From Parvularculaceae bacterium (GTDB lineage Bacteria > Pseudomonadota > Alphaproteobacteria > Caulobacterales > Parvularculaceae), in NCBI GenBank assembly GCA_020446945.1, contig JAGRDS010000001.1, positions 58,552-122,551 on the forward strand: 64,000 nt of DNA. The letters run 5' to 3'. Below, piece by piece: positions 8,682 through 16,848 of this stretch (position 1 is its first letter; each line of letters opens with the position of its first letter). Position numbers and translations under genes: made by a program. The notes under the pieces were generated by a model. It saw nothing but the letters and a program-made list of their open reading frames with translations. It was not told the DNA's origin and ran no database searches.

Positions 8682-8723
8682 GCCGCCCGCGCGCCTTGGG
8701 GGGAGAAGCGAAACGCGGGCGGC
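8682..8723. terminator. GC-rich hairpin after the LysR gene
   Basis: GCCGCCCGCG at 8682-8691 pairs perfectly with CGCGGGCGGC at 8714-8723 across a 22-base loop, starting just after the LysR stop codon. There is no T-run after the stem, so it may be a weak terminator, an mRNA 3' end structure, or neither. Confidence 0.35.
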
Positions 8724-8832
8724 CGCGCAAGCAACCCGAGGGGGGAGACGAGGATTGCCTTTGCTTCCCCCGAAATAAGCTCTCAATTCGGGAATTCAAC
8801 GGTCCGGAGGCGCACGAAATCGCGCGCGCGCA

Positions 8833-9303
8833 TCACGCTTTCGCGACGGCGCCGTTCTCGCCAGACAGGACCGCCTCGACGCAAGCGCAAGCCGCCTCGA
8901 ACACCAGCAGGACGGAAGCATGACGCTGCGGGTAGTCGCGGATCGAAACGAGAGATTCAAGGTCTTTCCAGCGCGCGCCGAGCGCGGCGTCCTGGTGCGG
9001 CGGATCGCCGCCTTCCTTCAACATTGCACGCATCTTCTCGCGTAGCCGACAGACATCCTCCGCCCGCGCGCCGATAATGTTCCGCGCGACGATTGACGCC
9101 GCCGCCTGCCCGAGTGCGCAGGCCTTTGCCTCCATGCCGAAATCGACGACCGCGCCGTCCTTCAACTCCAGGTCCACCGTTACCGTCGATCCGCAAACGC
9201 GGCTCGTTTTGGTCGCACTGGCGCTCGGCGCGGCGAGGCGGCGCGCCGGCGGAATGGCGGCGGCCGCATCGAGGATTTTCTCACTGTAAAGGTCGGATAG
9301 CAT
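8833..9303 (-). CDS. SufU/IscU-like iron-sulfur scaffold family protein
   Basis: A 156-residue protein of the IscU/SufU N-terminal scaffold fold. I choose the ATG at 9303 (MLSDLYSEKIL) because family members begin there, although the frame is open to 9333. Cys ligands corresponding to IscU positions one and two are present in VCGST and KACALGQ. The usual Asp of CGD is replaced by Ser, and at the third Cys position the sequence reads RHAS. Two extra cysteines (ACACVE) follow. This pattern suggests a relative that may bind zinc or act in sulfur transfer rather than a standard assembly scaffold. No suf or isc genes are next to it. Confidence 0.75.
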   Translation of the reverse strand: MLSDLYSEKILDAAAAIPPARRLAAPSASATKTSRVCGSTVTVDLELKDGAVVDFGMEAKACALGQAAASIVARNIIGARAEDVCRLREKMRAMLKEGGDPPHQDAALGARWKDLESLVSIRDYPQRHASVLLVFEAACACVEAVLSGENGAVAKA

Positions 9304-9376
9304 CGCCCGCCTTTTACCGCCGACCACCGCCAAATCAAACAGCGCGGACCCCGCCTCCAGCGTTCGCGCGCCGCGC

Positions 9377-10687
9377 CTATTCGCCGTTGAAAAGCCTCAT
9401 CGCACCGACGACCATCGCCTCCGTCGCCGATTTAATCGCCGGCTCCGGCTCAACCTTGAAGAATGGGGAGTGGTGCGACGGCGCGGTTTTCAAATCCTTT
9501 TCGGGCGTACCCCCGACGACGAAATAAAGGCCTTTAACGCCAGATTCCGGCGTTACGAAATAGGCGAAATCTTCAGCGCCCATTCCTTCGGGCTTCATGT
9601 CGATCAACTTGTCCGCGCCGAAATGCTCCGTAAACGTCTTTTTGAAAATCTCCACCGTCGCCGCGTCGTTTACGGTCGGCGGCGTCGTTTCGCTTGGTGA
9701 GCGTATGACTTCCGGCATCAGGTTTTTCGGAACGCCCATCGAAACGGCGACCCCCTCCGCAACGCGATCAATTCCGTCAAGAAGCTGAAGGCGAACATCG
9801 GGATCGTTCGAGCGCACCGTCAACTGCATATGAACCTTGTCGCCGATGATGTTGTGTTTCGACCCGCCATGGATTGCGCCGACGGTGATGACGCCCGGCT
9901 GCAACGGCTCGATCGACCGCGAGACGATTGACTGCAGGGAAACGACAATCTGCGAGGCGACGAGGACCGGGTCGACGCCTTTATTCGGCGCAGCGCCATG
10001 CGCGCCGACGCCATGAACGATTATGTCGACGCTGTCGGAACTTGAGCCTGCGACCAGCGGCACTTCAATCTTTCCGGAAGGATGGCTGGCCGAGACATGA
10101 AAGGCGAGTGCGTAATCAGGTTTCGGGAACCGCTTGTAAAGACCGTCCTCCATCATTGCGCGCGCGCCGGAAATCCGTTCCTCCGCCGGCTGGCCGATCA
10201 GAACGAGCGTCCCTTTCCACTGGTCCTTGCGTGCGGCGAGCGCGCGCGCCGCGCCGACCAGCGCGGTCATATGCGTGTCGTGGCCGCAAGCGTGCATGAC
10301 CGGCTTCACCTCGCCGTCGATATCCTCCTGCGTCGCGAGCGATGCGTAGGAAAGCCCTGAGGCTTCCTTCACGGGCAGACCGTCCATGTCGGCGCGGATC
10401 ATTATTGTCGGCCCGGCGCCATTACGCATTACGGCGACGACGCCAGTGCCGCCGACCTTTTGCGTAACGTCGAAGCCGAGCGCGCGAATTTCCGCGCCGA
10501 GGCGCTCGGATGTATTGAATTCGCGGCGCGACAATTCGGGATTGCGGTGGAAATAATCAAAAAGGGTTGCGAGATTCGCCTTGTAATCGGCGTTTATCTC
10601 GGCGCGAAGTTCGTCCTGGGCGCCGGCGGACGCAAACGGCGCGCCGACAAGGATCATGGACAATGCGAAAAGGGCGCGCGATTTCAT
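9377..10687 (-). CDS. exported M20-family amidohydrolase/peptidase
   Basis: A 436-residue M20D metallohydrolase with an N-terminal signal peptide (hydrophobic LFALSMILVGAPFASAGA, cleavage probably after about residue 23). The start is ATG 10687, since GGAGAG lies five bases ahead; the ATG at 10699 overlaps that ribosome binding site. Metal-binding blocks include RADMDGLPV and MHACGHDTHM, and the C-terminal GAEDFAYF supplies a late ligand. Relatives cleave N-acyl amino acids, hippurate-like amides or auxin conjugates. Here the enzyme would act in the periplasm or outside the cell. The substrate is unknown. It is transcribed alone. Confidence 0.9.
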   Translation of the reverse strand: MKSRALFALSMILVGAPFASAGAQDELRAEINADYKANLATLFDYFHRNPELSRREFNTSERLGAEIRALGFDVTQKVGGTGVVAVMRNGAGPTIMIRADMDGLPVKEASGLSYASLATQEDIDGEVKPVMHACGHDTHMTALVGAARALAARKDQWKGTLVLIGQPAEERISGARAMMEDGLYKRFPKPDYALAFHVSASHPSGKIEVPLVAGSSSDSVDIIVHGVGAHGAAPNKGVDPVLVASQIVVSLQSIVSRSIEPLQPGVITVGAIHGGSKHNIIGDKVHMQLTVRSNDPDVRLQLLDGIDRVAEGVAVSMGVPKNLMPEVIRSPSETTPPTVNDAATVEIFKKTFTEHFGADKLIDMKPEGMGAEDFAYFVTPESGVKGLYFVVGGTPEKDLKTAPSHHSPFFKVEPEPAIKSATEAMVVGAMRLFNGE

Positions 10688-10834
10688 AAAGCTCTCCATA
10701 ACGCCTGCGCTTCGTTCGCGCGGCTTCGGGGGAAATCTTACCCAATTTTCAGCCGAAAACGAGGGCGCGCGACATCGGCGCGGAGAAAGAATCGCGCCAT
10801 AATGCGTCGTTCCAGTTTTCCACAGGCGCTGAAT

Positions 10835-11140
10835 ATGTCCATTTCCTTAGTCGGCTCGAAAGCCAACCCTTCCAAATTCGATTGCTATGACGATCTCGCG
10901 GGGGACGAACCCTATTTCGTAATTCGCGCCGACGATCCGCTCTCCGACAGTCTAATCGAGTTGCACGCCTATATCGGCGCCGGACAGGCTGGCGCCGCGC
11001 ATAACAAGCTTGCCGAGATCATGGCGCTGACCAGTCAGCGCCCGCCCCGCCCTTCCGAATCGCCGAAATACCGCGAGACGTTTGCCATATCGCAATCGAT
11101 GGAAGCCTGGCGCTCGGCGAAAATGAAAAAAACGGGCTGA
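10835..11140 (+). CDS. small conserved-looking hypothetical protein
   Basis: I do not recognise a named family. The 101-residue protein starts at ATG 10835 (MSISLVGSKANPSKF) or at ATG 10802, 33 bases upstream; neither has a strong ribosome binding site. It is soluble, with the block YDDLAGDEPYFVIRADDP followed by a helical stretch and a basic tail (AWRSAKMKKTG). The protein-like composition and the lack of a better frame support a real gene. It lies between the M20 gene (divergent) and the AraC gene (convergent), so it is probably a monocistronic unit. Confidence 0.55.
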   Translation: MSISLVGSKANPSKFDCYDDLAGDEPYFVIRADDPLSDSLIELHAYIGAGQAGAAHNKLAEIMALTSQRPPRPSESPKYRETFAISQSMEAWRSAKMKKTG

Positions 11141-11184
11141 AGAACATTCCAGGCAATGCGGCCAGCGACGAGATTGCGCGCTTT

Positions 11185-12273
11185 TTACAAATTGCGCGCG
11201 CCGCAGCGGTCGGCCGGCGACGAATTGTCAATACTCCCGGCGCATGCGCGAAATTCGCGCGGCGTCATACCCACCTGTTGCTTGAACGCGCGATTGAAGG
11301 GGCCGATTGAATTGAAGCCGCAATCGAATGCGATCGCCAGTATCGATCTGCCTGTATCGTCCGGATCGGTCAGCGCCGTCTTTGCATGATCGATCCGGCG
11401 CGCGTTGATCATGTGGTTGAAATTCCTGTAGCCGAGAAATCCAGTGATGCATTGCGTGACCTTGTAGTCCTGCTCGCCGAGCGCGGCCGCGAAATCGGCG
11501 ATCTTGAGGTCGGGCGTTGCAAAACACTGATTTTCCTCGAGCGCAAAAAGAATGCGCTCGGCGAGGCGCCTGTCGATCGCGGCGGCTGACGGTACGGTCT
11601 TGCGCGACTTTGCCGCGCACAGCGGATTGCGTTTGCGGAAATCGACGGCGAAGCGCGCGCCGGCGACGCCGACCATGGCGCAACCAAGAAGCGCCGCATC
11701 CGCCCATCGACCGGCCATCCCGCTTTTATCCGCATTCATCGCCCAGAGAATCGCGACGGCGACCATCGCGCCGAAAATCAGCGTAAACGCTACGCGAAAC
11801 CGCTTTTCTCGTTTCGGCATCGCCGCGCCATAACCAGACAACGCCTCGACGAAAACGAGAACAAGCGCACCGATGCAGATCGAGGAAGATGCGTTGGCGG
11901 CGATGCGTTCGAATTCGCTTGCGGGCGCCGACGCGCCAACCAGATTCCAGTAACCCTCAACTGCGATGATCGCGGCGATAGCGAATAAATTCCATCGCAC
12001 GATCGGTTTTTCCGCGCGGAAAAGCGTGCGCGCCAGAAGCCACAACCAGCCGCATCCCGCCGCGCCGCCGATCGCGAATACATAGGAAACAGGCGCCGGG
12101 ACGTCGCCGACATAGCGCGCAGCGGTCGAAATTGAGACGGACGCCGTGAAAACCAGCCAGAGTATTTCCGAAGGACCGCGCGCATGCATCTTTGACGCCG
12201 CGCGTCGCGCCAGATGCATCGACGCCTCGGCGAATGCGCTGGCGAAACCCGTTTGTCGCAGCAACCGTTCCAT
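11185..12273 (-). CDS. membrane-anchored AraC-family regulator
   Basis: A 362-residue protein with several hydrophobic helices in residues about 30-235 and an AraC-type double helix-turn-helix in residues about 255-350. The latter includes KIADFAAALGEQDYKVTQCI, the second-helix region ILAIAFDCGFNSIGPFNRAFKQ, and the typical end MTPREF. The start is ATG 12273, because GGAGGAG precedes it directly; the frame is open much further upstream without support. An integral-membrane sensor fused to an AraC output is known in several bacteria, and its signal is unknown. It is divergent from the DUF2306 membrane protein gene at 12500, which is a plausible target. Confidence 0.85.
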   Translation of the reverse strand: MERLLRQTGFASAFAEASMHLARRAASKMHARGPSEILWLVFTASVSISTAARYVGDVPAPVSYVFAIGGAAGCGWLWLLARTLFRAEKPIVRWNLFAIAAIIAVEGYWNLVGASAPASEFERIAANASSSICIGALVLVFVEALSGYGAAMPKREKRFRVAFTLIFGAMVAVAILWAMNADKSGMAGRWADAALLGCAMVGVAGARFAVDFRKRNPLCAAKSRKTVPSAAAIDRRLAERILFALEENQCFATPDLKIADFAAALGEQDYKVTQCITGFLGYRNFNHMINARRIDHAKTALTDPDDTGRSILAIAFDCGFNSIGPFNRAFKQQVGMTPREFRACAGSIDNSSPADRCGARNL

Positions 12274-12499
12274 GGCTCCTCCGCGTCCGTGACCGCCCTC
12301 AGCGGCTCCGTCGCCATTCGCTTCGGCGAATATTCCGCCAATATTTCCCGGAAATACTGGCCGTTTTCCAAATCGGCGAGATCGCGCCGTCGAGCGCCCT
12401 GAATATCCGATCGCGGCGAACGTCAAAAGCCCCAAGCGATGAAACGGTGCGCCGAAAGGGCGAGAAGCCCGAACCCGGAGAAGAAAAGGACTGATCATT

Positions 12500-13345
12500 G
12501 TGACGAGCATCGCCGCGCGTACTTCAACGACCCCGCCGCAAACAGCTTCCCAGGCGCGCAGGCGGCCCGACCGCATTCTCAGCGCCTGCGGCGTTTTATG
12601 GTTTCTGACCGCTGCGGCCGGCCAATGGATTTTCGTTTATTATGTTGCGGCCTACTACGCGCCGAGGCTGTTTCAACTCGGCCTTCCAGGTCTCGAAGAT
12701 ACGATACTTCCCAAGGGGTTTATCGCCGGAGACCTGATAGGCAATCTTTCAGCCGCTTTCCACGTACTGATTGCGATCTTCATCATCGGGGGCGGGCCGC
12801 TTCAGCTCGTTCCGCCGCTGCGAAATCGATTCCCCGTCCTTCATCGGATAATCGGCCGCGTTTACGTAACGGCCGCAGTCGCGACAAGCCTCGCCGGTCT
12901 TTACATGGTCTGGACGCGCGGCACGCCCGGCGGCCTGATCGGGCAGATCGCGATCAGTATAGACGGCGCGCTCATCATCGCTTTCGCCGCAATCGCTGTT
13001 CGGTTCGCAATGAAACGGCGGATAGACAAGCACCGGCGCTGGGCGATGCGCCTTTTCATGGTCGTCAGCGCCGTATGGTTTTTCCGCATCGGCCTCATGT
13101 TCTGGTTCATGACCACAGGCGGGATCGGAATCGATGCGAAAACGTTCGAGGGCCCGTTCCTGACCTTCATGTATTTCGCTCAGATGGCGCTGCCGCTGGC
13201 GGTCCTTCAGGCCTATTTCAACGCACAGGACGGCAAGGCGCCCGGCGCGAAATACGCCGCGGCGATTCTGGTTCTCTTTTGCACGGGGATAACCGCAGCG
13301 GGAATCTTCGCGGCCGCCATGGGCATGTGGCTGCCGCGCATCTAG
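12500..13345 (+). CDS. DUF2306 multi-pass membrane protein
   Basis: A 281-residue inner-membrane protein with about seven hydrophobic segments, of the DUF2306 family (HAFHVLI/GxLQLxP-type block at about residues 90-115, then RFPVLHRIIGRVYV at about 112-125). The histidines HRIIGR and KHRRWAMR are the conserved polar points of the family. It starts at GTG 12500 with AAGGA upstream. The function is unknown. The 226-base gap to the divergent AraC gene would hold both promoters, and the pairing suggests that the regulator controls this gene. It converges on the DUF389 gene. Confidence 0.85.
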   Translation: MTSIAARTSTTPPQTASQARRRPDRILSACGVLWFLTAAAGQWIFVYYVAAYYAPRLFQLGLPGLEDTILPKGFIAGDLIGNLSAAFHVLIAIFIIGGGPLQLVPPLRNRFPVLHRIIGRVYVTAAVATSLAGLYMVWTRGTPGGLIGQIAISIDGALIIAFAAIAVRFAMKRRIDKHRRWAMRLFMVVSAVWFFRIGLMFWFMTTGGIGIDAKTFEGPFLTFMYFAQMALPLAVLQAYFNAQDGKAPGAKYAAAILVLFCTGITAAGIFAAAMGMWLPRI

Positions 13346-13397
13346 GCGTCCGCGAGCGGGCGGGACCGCAAGACGGGTTCACGCAGGCGGCGCCGCT

Positions 13398-14375
13398 TCA
13401 GCCGAGCATGATCGCCGCGACAAGAACAGCGAGCAGGAACATGAGGACGCCGGCATTCACGCGCGTCGCGCGCGCGGCCGAAATTTTCTCGATCCATGTG
13501 CGCGGCTTGACGCCCTTGTAAGCGAAAACGGCGAGCGCTGCGAGATTGACGCAAACGACATTGACCGCCAGCAGCAATGCGGCGCGGAATGCATTGGCGA
13601 AATCGCCGCCGCCGAGAAAAATACCCGCCGCAGCCGAAGGCGGCAGCAGCGCCACCGCGACCATGACGCCTACAAGCGCGCTTGAAAGGCCCGACGAGAT
13701 CGAAAGCGCGGCCGCCGCGCCGGACGCGAGCGCCAAGGCGACGGCGTCAAGGCCGAGCGCGGTGCGCGAGGTCAATTCCGGGCTGGTAAAATCGACGGGC
13801 GCAAATGCGCCGACGGCGAAGGCGAGGCCGAAACCGATCGCCAGACCCGCGAACGCCGATCTCGCCGCGCGAATCACCAAAGCAAGATCGCCGATCGCCG
13901 CGCCGAATGCGAAGGCGAGGACGGGCCCCAGAAGCGGCGCAATCACCATGGCGCCGATCACGACGGCGATATTGTTCGTCGAAAGTCCGATCGCCGCGAC
14001 GATCGTCGACAGAACCGTGAGAACGACGAAATCGCCAGTCAGCGCGGCGCCGTCCGAAACGTCCTGCAAAATCTCCTCGCGCAGCGCCAAACGCTTTCGA
14101 TTCGAACGTTCTTTCTCTTTTTCTTCCGACCGGTATATCGGCGCCGTCGCCTCGACGGGAAGCACGACGATCCGCCATTTGTCTTCTTTCTCGAAAAGAC
14201 CTTGCAGCGCGTCGACAAGCTCCTGCGCGTCGCCGGCTTCGAAAATCGCGCGCAGGACGCACCGCCCCTCGCTGTCTGCGTCGCTTATGCGCGAATGGAC
14301 CGGCTCAGCGAGTTCAACATATTTTGCAACCTGCTCGCAAAAGCTTTCGGGAAATTCGGCCTCGAGCAATCGCAC
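13398..14375 (-). CDS. TIGR00341/DUF389 membrane protein
   Basis: A 325-residue protein of the DUF389 (TIGR00341) family. An N-terminal soluble domain of about 115 residues, with charged EEKEKERSNRKRLALREE at its end, precedes six or so transmembrane helices. The family block NNIAVVIGAMVIAPLLGPVLAFAFG is split across residues about 133-157 and includes the conserved MVIAPLLGP. The start is GTG 14375, with AGGA eight bases before it inside the end of cysS. The gene follows the cysS stop by two bases, so they form one transcript. The role is unknown; transport is only guessed from topology. Confidence 0.87.
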   Translation of the reverse strand: MRLLEAEFPESFCEQVAKYVELAEPVHSRISDADSEGRCVLRAIFEAGDAQELVDALQGLFEKEDKWRIVVLPVEATAPIYRSEEKEKERSNRKRLALREEILQDVSDGAALTGDFVVLTVLSTIVAAIGLSTNNIAVVIGAMVIAPLLGPVLAFAFGAAIGDLALVIRAARSAFAGLAIGFGLAFAVGAFAPVDFTSPELTSRTALGLDAVALALASGAAAALSISSGLSSALVGVMVAVALLPPSAAAGIFLGGGDFANAFRAALLLAVNVVCVNLAALAVFAYKGVKPRTWIEKISAARATRVNAGVLMFLLAVLVAAIMLG

Positions 14376-14377
14376 GT

Positions 14378-15754
14378 CTATTTCCTGCGCCAGCTCGCGC
14401 CATGCGGTCCGTCTTCGATGACGATCCCCTGCGCGGCGAGAGCGTCGCGAATACGGTCCGATTTTGCAAAATCTTTCGCCTTTCGCGCGGCCGCGCGTTC
14501 TGCAAGCTGGCGCTCGATTTCCTCAGCGCCTGGCGAATCGCCTTGCGATTGCGGCGTCCATTTGAACCAGTCTTCCGGCTGATGCGCGAACAATCCCATC
14601 AACTCGCCGGCCGCCTTCAGGCGCGACGCGGCGCGCATGCGCGGCGCGCCCTCGAGCTGCATGGCGATATCGCGCAATTCATGCAGTCCGGCGATCGCTT
14701 CAGGCGTATTCATGTCGTCTTCAAGCGCAATAACAACACTTTCGGGAATTTCCGTCGGCTCGCCGGGACCAGTCTCCGCAAGGAGGCGGTAAAACTTGTC
14801 CAACTGCTTTTTCGATTGTTCGATCAGCGTGTCAGTCCATTCAAGCGGCTGGCGGTACTGCGCGGAAAGCAGCGCAAAGCGAAGCGTTTCGCCATGATGC
14901 TTTTTCAACAGATCGCGCGGCAACGCGACGTTGCCGAGAGACTTCGACATCTTGTCCGCGCCCATGCGCAAAAACCCGTTGTGCAGCCAATACCGCGCCA
15001 GCGGGGCGCCGGCGTGTGCGCAATTCGATTGCGCGATTTCATTTTCATGATGAGGAAAGCGCAAATCCTGTCCGCCGCCGTGTATGTCGATCGTTTCTCC
15101 GAGCGCTTTTTCGATCATCGCCGAGCATTCAAGGTGCCAGCCGGGCCGGCCGCGGCCCCACGGGCTCTCCCATCCGGGCTCGGCCTCGTTCGATGGTTTC
15201 CAGAGTACGAAATCGGCCGGGTCTTTTTTGTAAGGCGCCACTTCTACCCGCGCGCCGGCGAGGCGTTCTTCGGCATCGGCGCCGGAAAGCTTTCCGTAGC
15301 CGTCGAATTGCGCGACGGAAAACAGAACGTGCCCCTGCGCCGGATAGGCGAAGCCGAGCGATACGAGACGCTCAATAAGGGAAATCATCTCCGCAATGTG
15401 TCCGGTCGCCGCCGGCGTCAGCGTCGGCGTCAGGCAATTGAACGCGGCGAGTTCCTCGGAATAAATGCGCGCATATTTTTCCGTAATCTCGGCGATTGGC
15501 TGGCCGGATTCCTGCGATGCCTTTATGATCTTGTCGTCAATGTCAGTGAAATTGCGCGCGTAGACGACGGCGCTTTCGCCGTAACGCCGGCGCAACAGCC
15601 GAAAGAGGAGATCGAAGACGACTGCGGCGCGAAAATTGCCGATATGCGCATGATTATAGACCGTCGGTCCGCAGACATACATCGTCACGCGGGACTCATC
15701 GCCCGGTGTGAAAAGGCGCGTTTCGCGCGAAAGACTATCGTAAAGCCGGAGCAT
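14378..15754 (-). CDS. cysS: cysteine--tRNA ligase
   Basis: A class I aminoacyl-tRNA synthetase of 458 residues, the usual length, which charges tRNA-Cys. The HIGH motif appears as HAHIG in GPTVYNHAHIGNFR at about residue 35, the zinc-site Cys and His residues follow (LECSAMIEK, HHENEIAQSNC), and the KMSKS motif is in ADKMSKSLGN. The C-terminal anticodon-binding region ends in the basic AAQGIVIEDGPHGASWRRK. The DUF389 gene follows two bases later. A 549-codon open frame on the opposite strand is a shadow. Confidence 0.96.
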   Translation of the reverse strand: MLRLYDSLSRETRLFTPGDESRVTMYVCGPTVYNHAHIGNFRAAVVFDLLFRLLRRRYGESAVVYARNFTDIDDKIIKASQESGQPIAEITEKYARIYSEELAAFNCLTPTLTPAATGHIAEMISLIERLVSLGFAYPAQGHVLFSVAQFDGYGKLSGADAEERLAGARVEVAPYKKDPADFVLWKPSNEAEPGWESPWGRGRPGWHLECSAMIEKALGETIDIHGGGQDLRFPHHENEIAQSNCAHAGAPLARYWLHNGFLRMGADKMSKSLGNVALPRDLLKKHHGETLRFALLSAQYRQPLEWTDTLIEQSKKQLDKFYRLLAETGPGEPTEIPESVVIALEDDMNTPEAIAGLHELRDIAMQLEGAPRMRAASRLKAAGELMGLFAHQPEDWFKWTPQSQGDSPGAEEIERQLAERAAARKAKDFAKSDRIRDALAAQGIVIEDGPHGASWRRK

Positions 15755-15882
15755 CGCATTGTGCTAGGCGGCGGCGGAGCGCCTCGCAAGTCCCCTTTAG
15801 CGCCACATCCTCGAAAATCGGCGGCCTGCGCAAAGTTTCCGGTCGTGCAGGCGGCGCGGGTATGGCGAACCGGTTTTCCCCA

Positions 15883-16590
15883 TCAGCCCATGCCGCGCAC
15901 GCCGTCGGAGCCTTTATGTTTGGCGTTGTCGAGCTGGCGCGTGCGTAGCGCGAGACTGATCCACGCAAGGTGAAACGCGACGCCGAAAATAAGGACTGCG
16001 AAGCCTGGTATCGGCCCGACAGCCATACGCGCCATCACCTCGCCAAGATCGTTTACAGGCGTTGGATGAACGAGGATCTTCCCGGAATAGGCGACCGCCT
16101 GAAAGGAAAGGATGTAGCTGTAATTGCGGCGCAGGCGCCGGCCCATCGCGCGGTAAAAGCCGATATGATATTGCGGCCTCAAATAATCCTGCGCAAGCAC
16201 GTCCTGCCATTGTCCCGGATCAGGCTTGTGAGATCGCAGCAGCAGGGGCGCATAGAAATTCGTTTCGATCCAGCGGCACCGTGCGCGCCAGACATTGAAG
16301 TAACGATAGCGCCTCGCCTCAAGCACCAGGAACATCGCTATGAGGATGCCGACAAGCAATAAGGGAAGCGGCGACGCGGCCGGGCTTGCGAAACTGATTG
16401 ACATTGCAAGCCCGAGCGTCACCACGGACCAGTTCGTCGTCGCATCGAGGCGCGTGCGCCAGATCGTCGAGCGGTATACTTCTCCGCGATAAAGATGCGC
16501 GAGCGCGCCGATTTCCGACGAATCGAATTCATTGCCGGTACCGCCGGGCGGCGTGCGCCATTGGCGCCAGTTCGTATCCGTTTCGCTCAT
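15883..16590 (-). CDS. DUF2270 membrane protein
   Basis: A 235-residue DUF2270 family protein. A polar N-terminus of about 50 residues (FDSSEIGALAHLYRGEVYRS) precedes a hydrophobic pair at about 57-92. There is then a basic/aromatic cytosolic loop (RRYRYFNVWRARCRWIE and WQDVLAQDYLRPQYHIGFYRA) and C-terminal hydrophobic helices. The family is conserved in proteobacteria and archaea, but its function is not established. It is separated from cysS by about 128 bases and is not obviously in an operon. Confidence 0.8.
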   Translation of the reverse strand: MSETDTNWRQWRTPPGGTGNEFDSSEIGALAHLYRGEVYRSTIWRTRLDATTNWSVVTLGLAMSISFASPAASPLPLLLVGILIAMFLVLEARRYRYFNVWRARCRWIETNFYAPLLLRSHKPDPGQWQDVLAQDYLRPQYHIGFYRAMGRRLRRNYSYILSFQAVAYSGKILVHPTPVNDLGEVMARMAVGPIPGFAVLIFGVAFHLAWISLALRTRQLDNAKHKGSDGVRGMG

Positions 16591-16848
16591 GCGAGTATGA
16601 GACTAACCGCGCCCGCCGCAATTGGCGAGCGAGCGGCGGATTTTTTCCTGCAAGCGCCGGACGCCGCGCTGTCTTCCGTCGGCGGATCGGATAAAGTGCG
16701 ATAAAAAGGAGCGCCCACCCCCATTCGCCGACGCAATGCCGGCGAAAGCCCTTATAAATTGCAAAAGGACTGACGATAGCACTCGCCGGCTGATTTCCGC
16801 CCGCTTTCACGCCGCGATGGTCGCAACGTTCAATTATTATCGGATCAG

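Noticed and set aside
12439..13521. 360-codon plus-strand open frame
   Set aside because: Overlaps the DUF2306 gene in another frame and is very Arg/Asp-rich, typical of a frame-shifted reading.
14324..15973. 549-codon plus-strand open frame
   Set aside because: It is antisense to cysS, which has complete HIGH and KMSKS motifs; the frame has no recognisable domain and reflects high GC.
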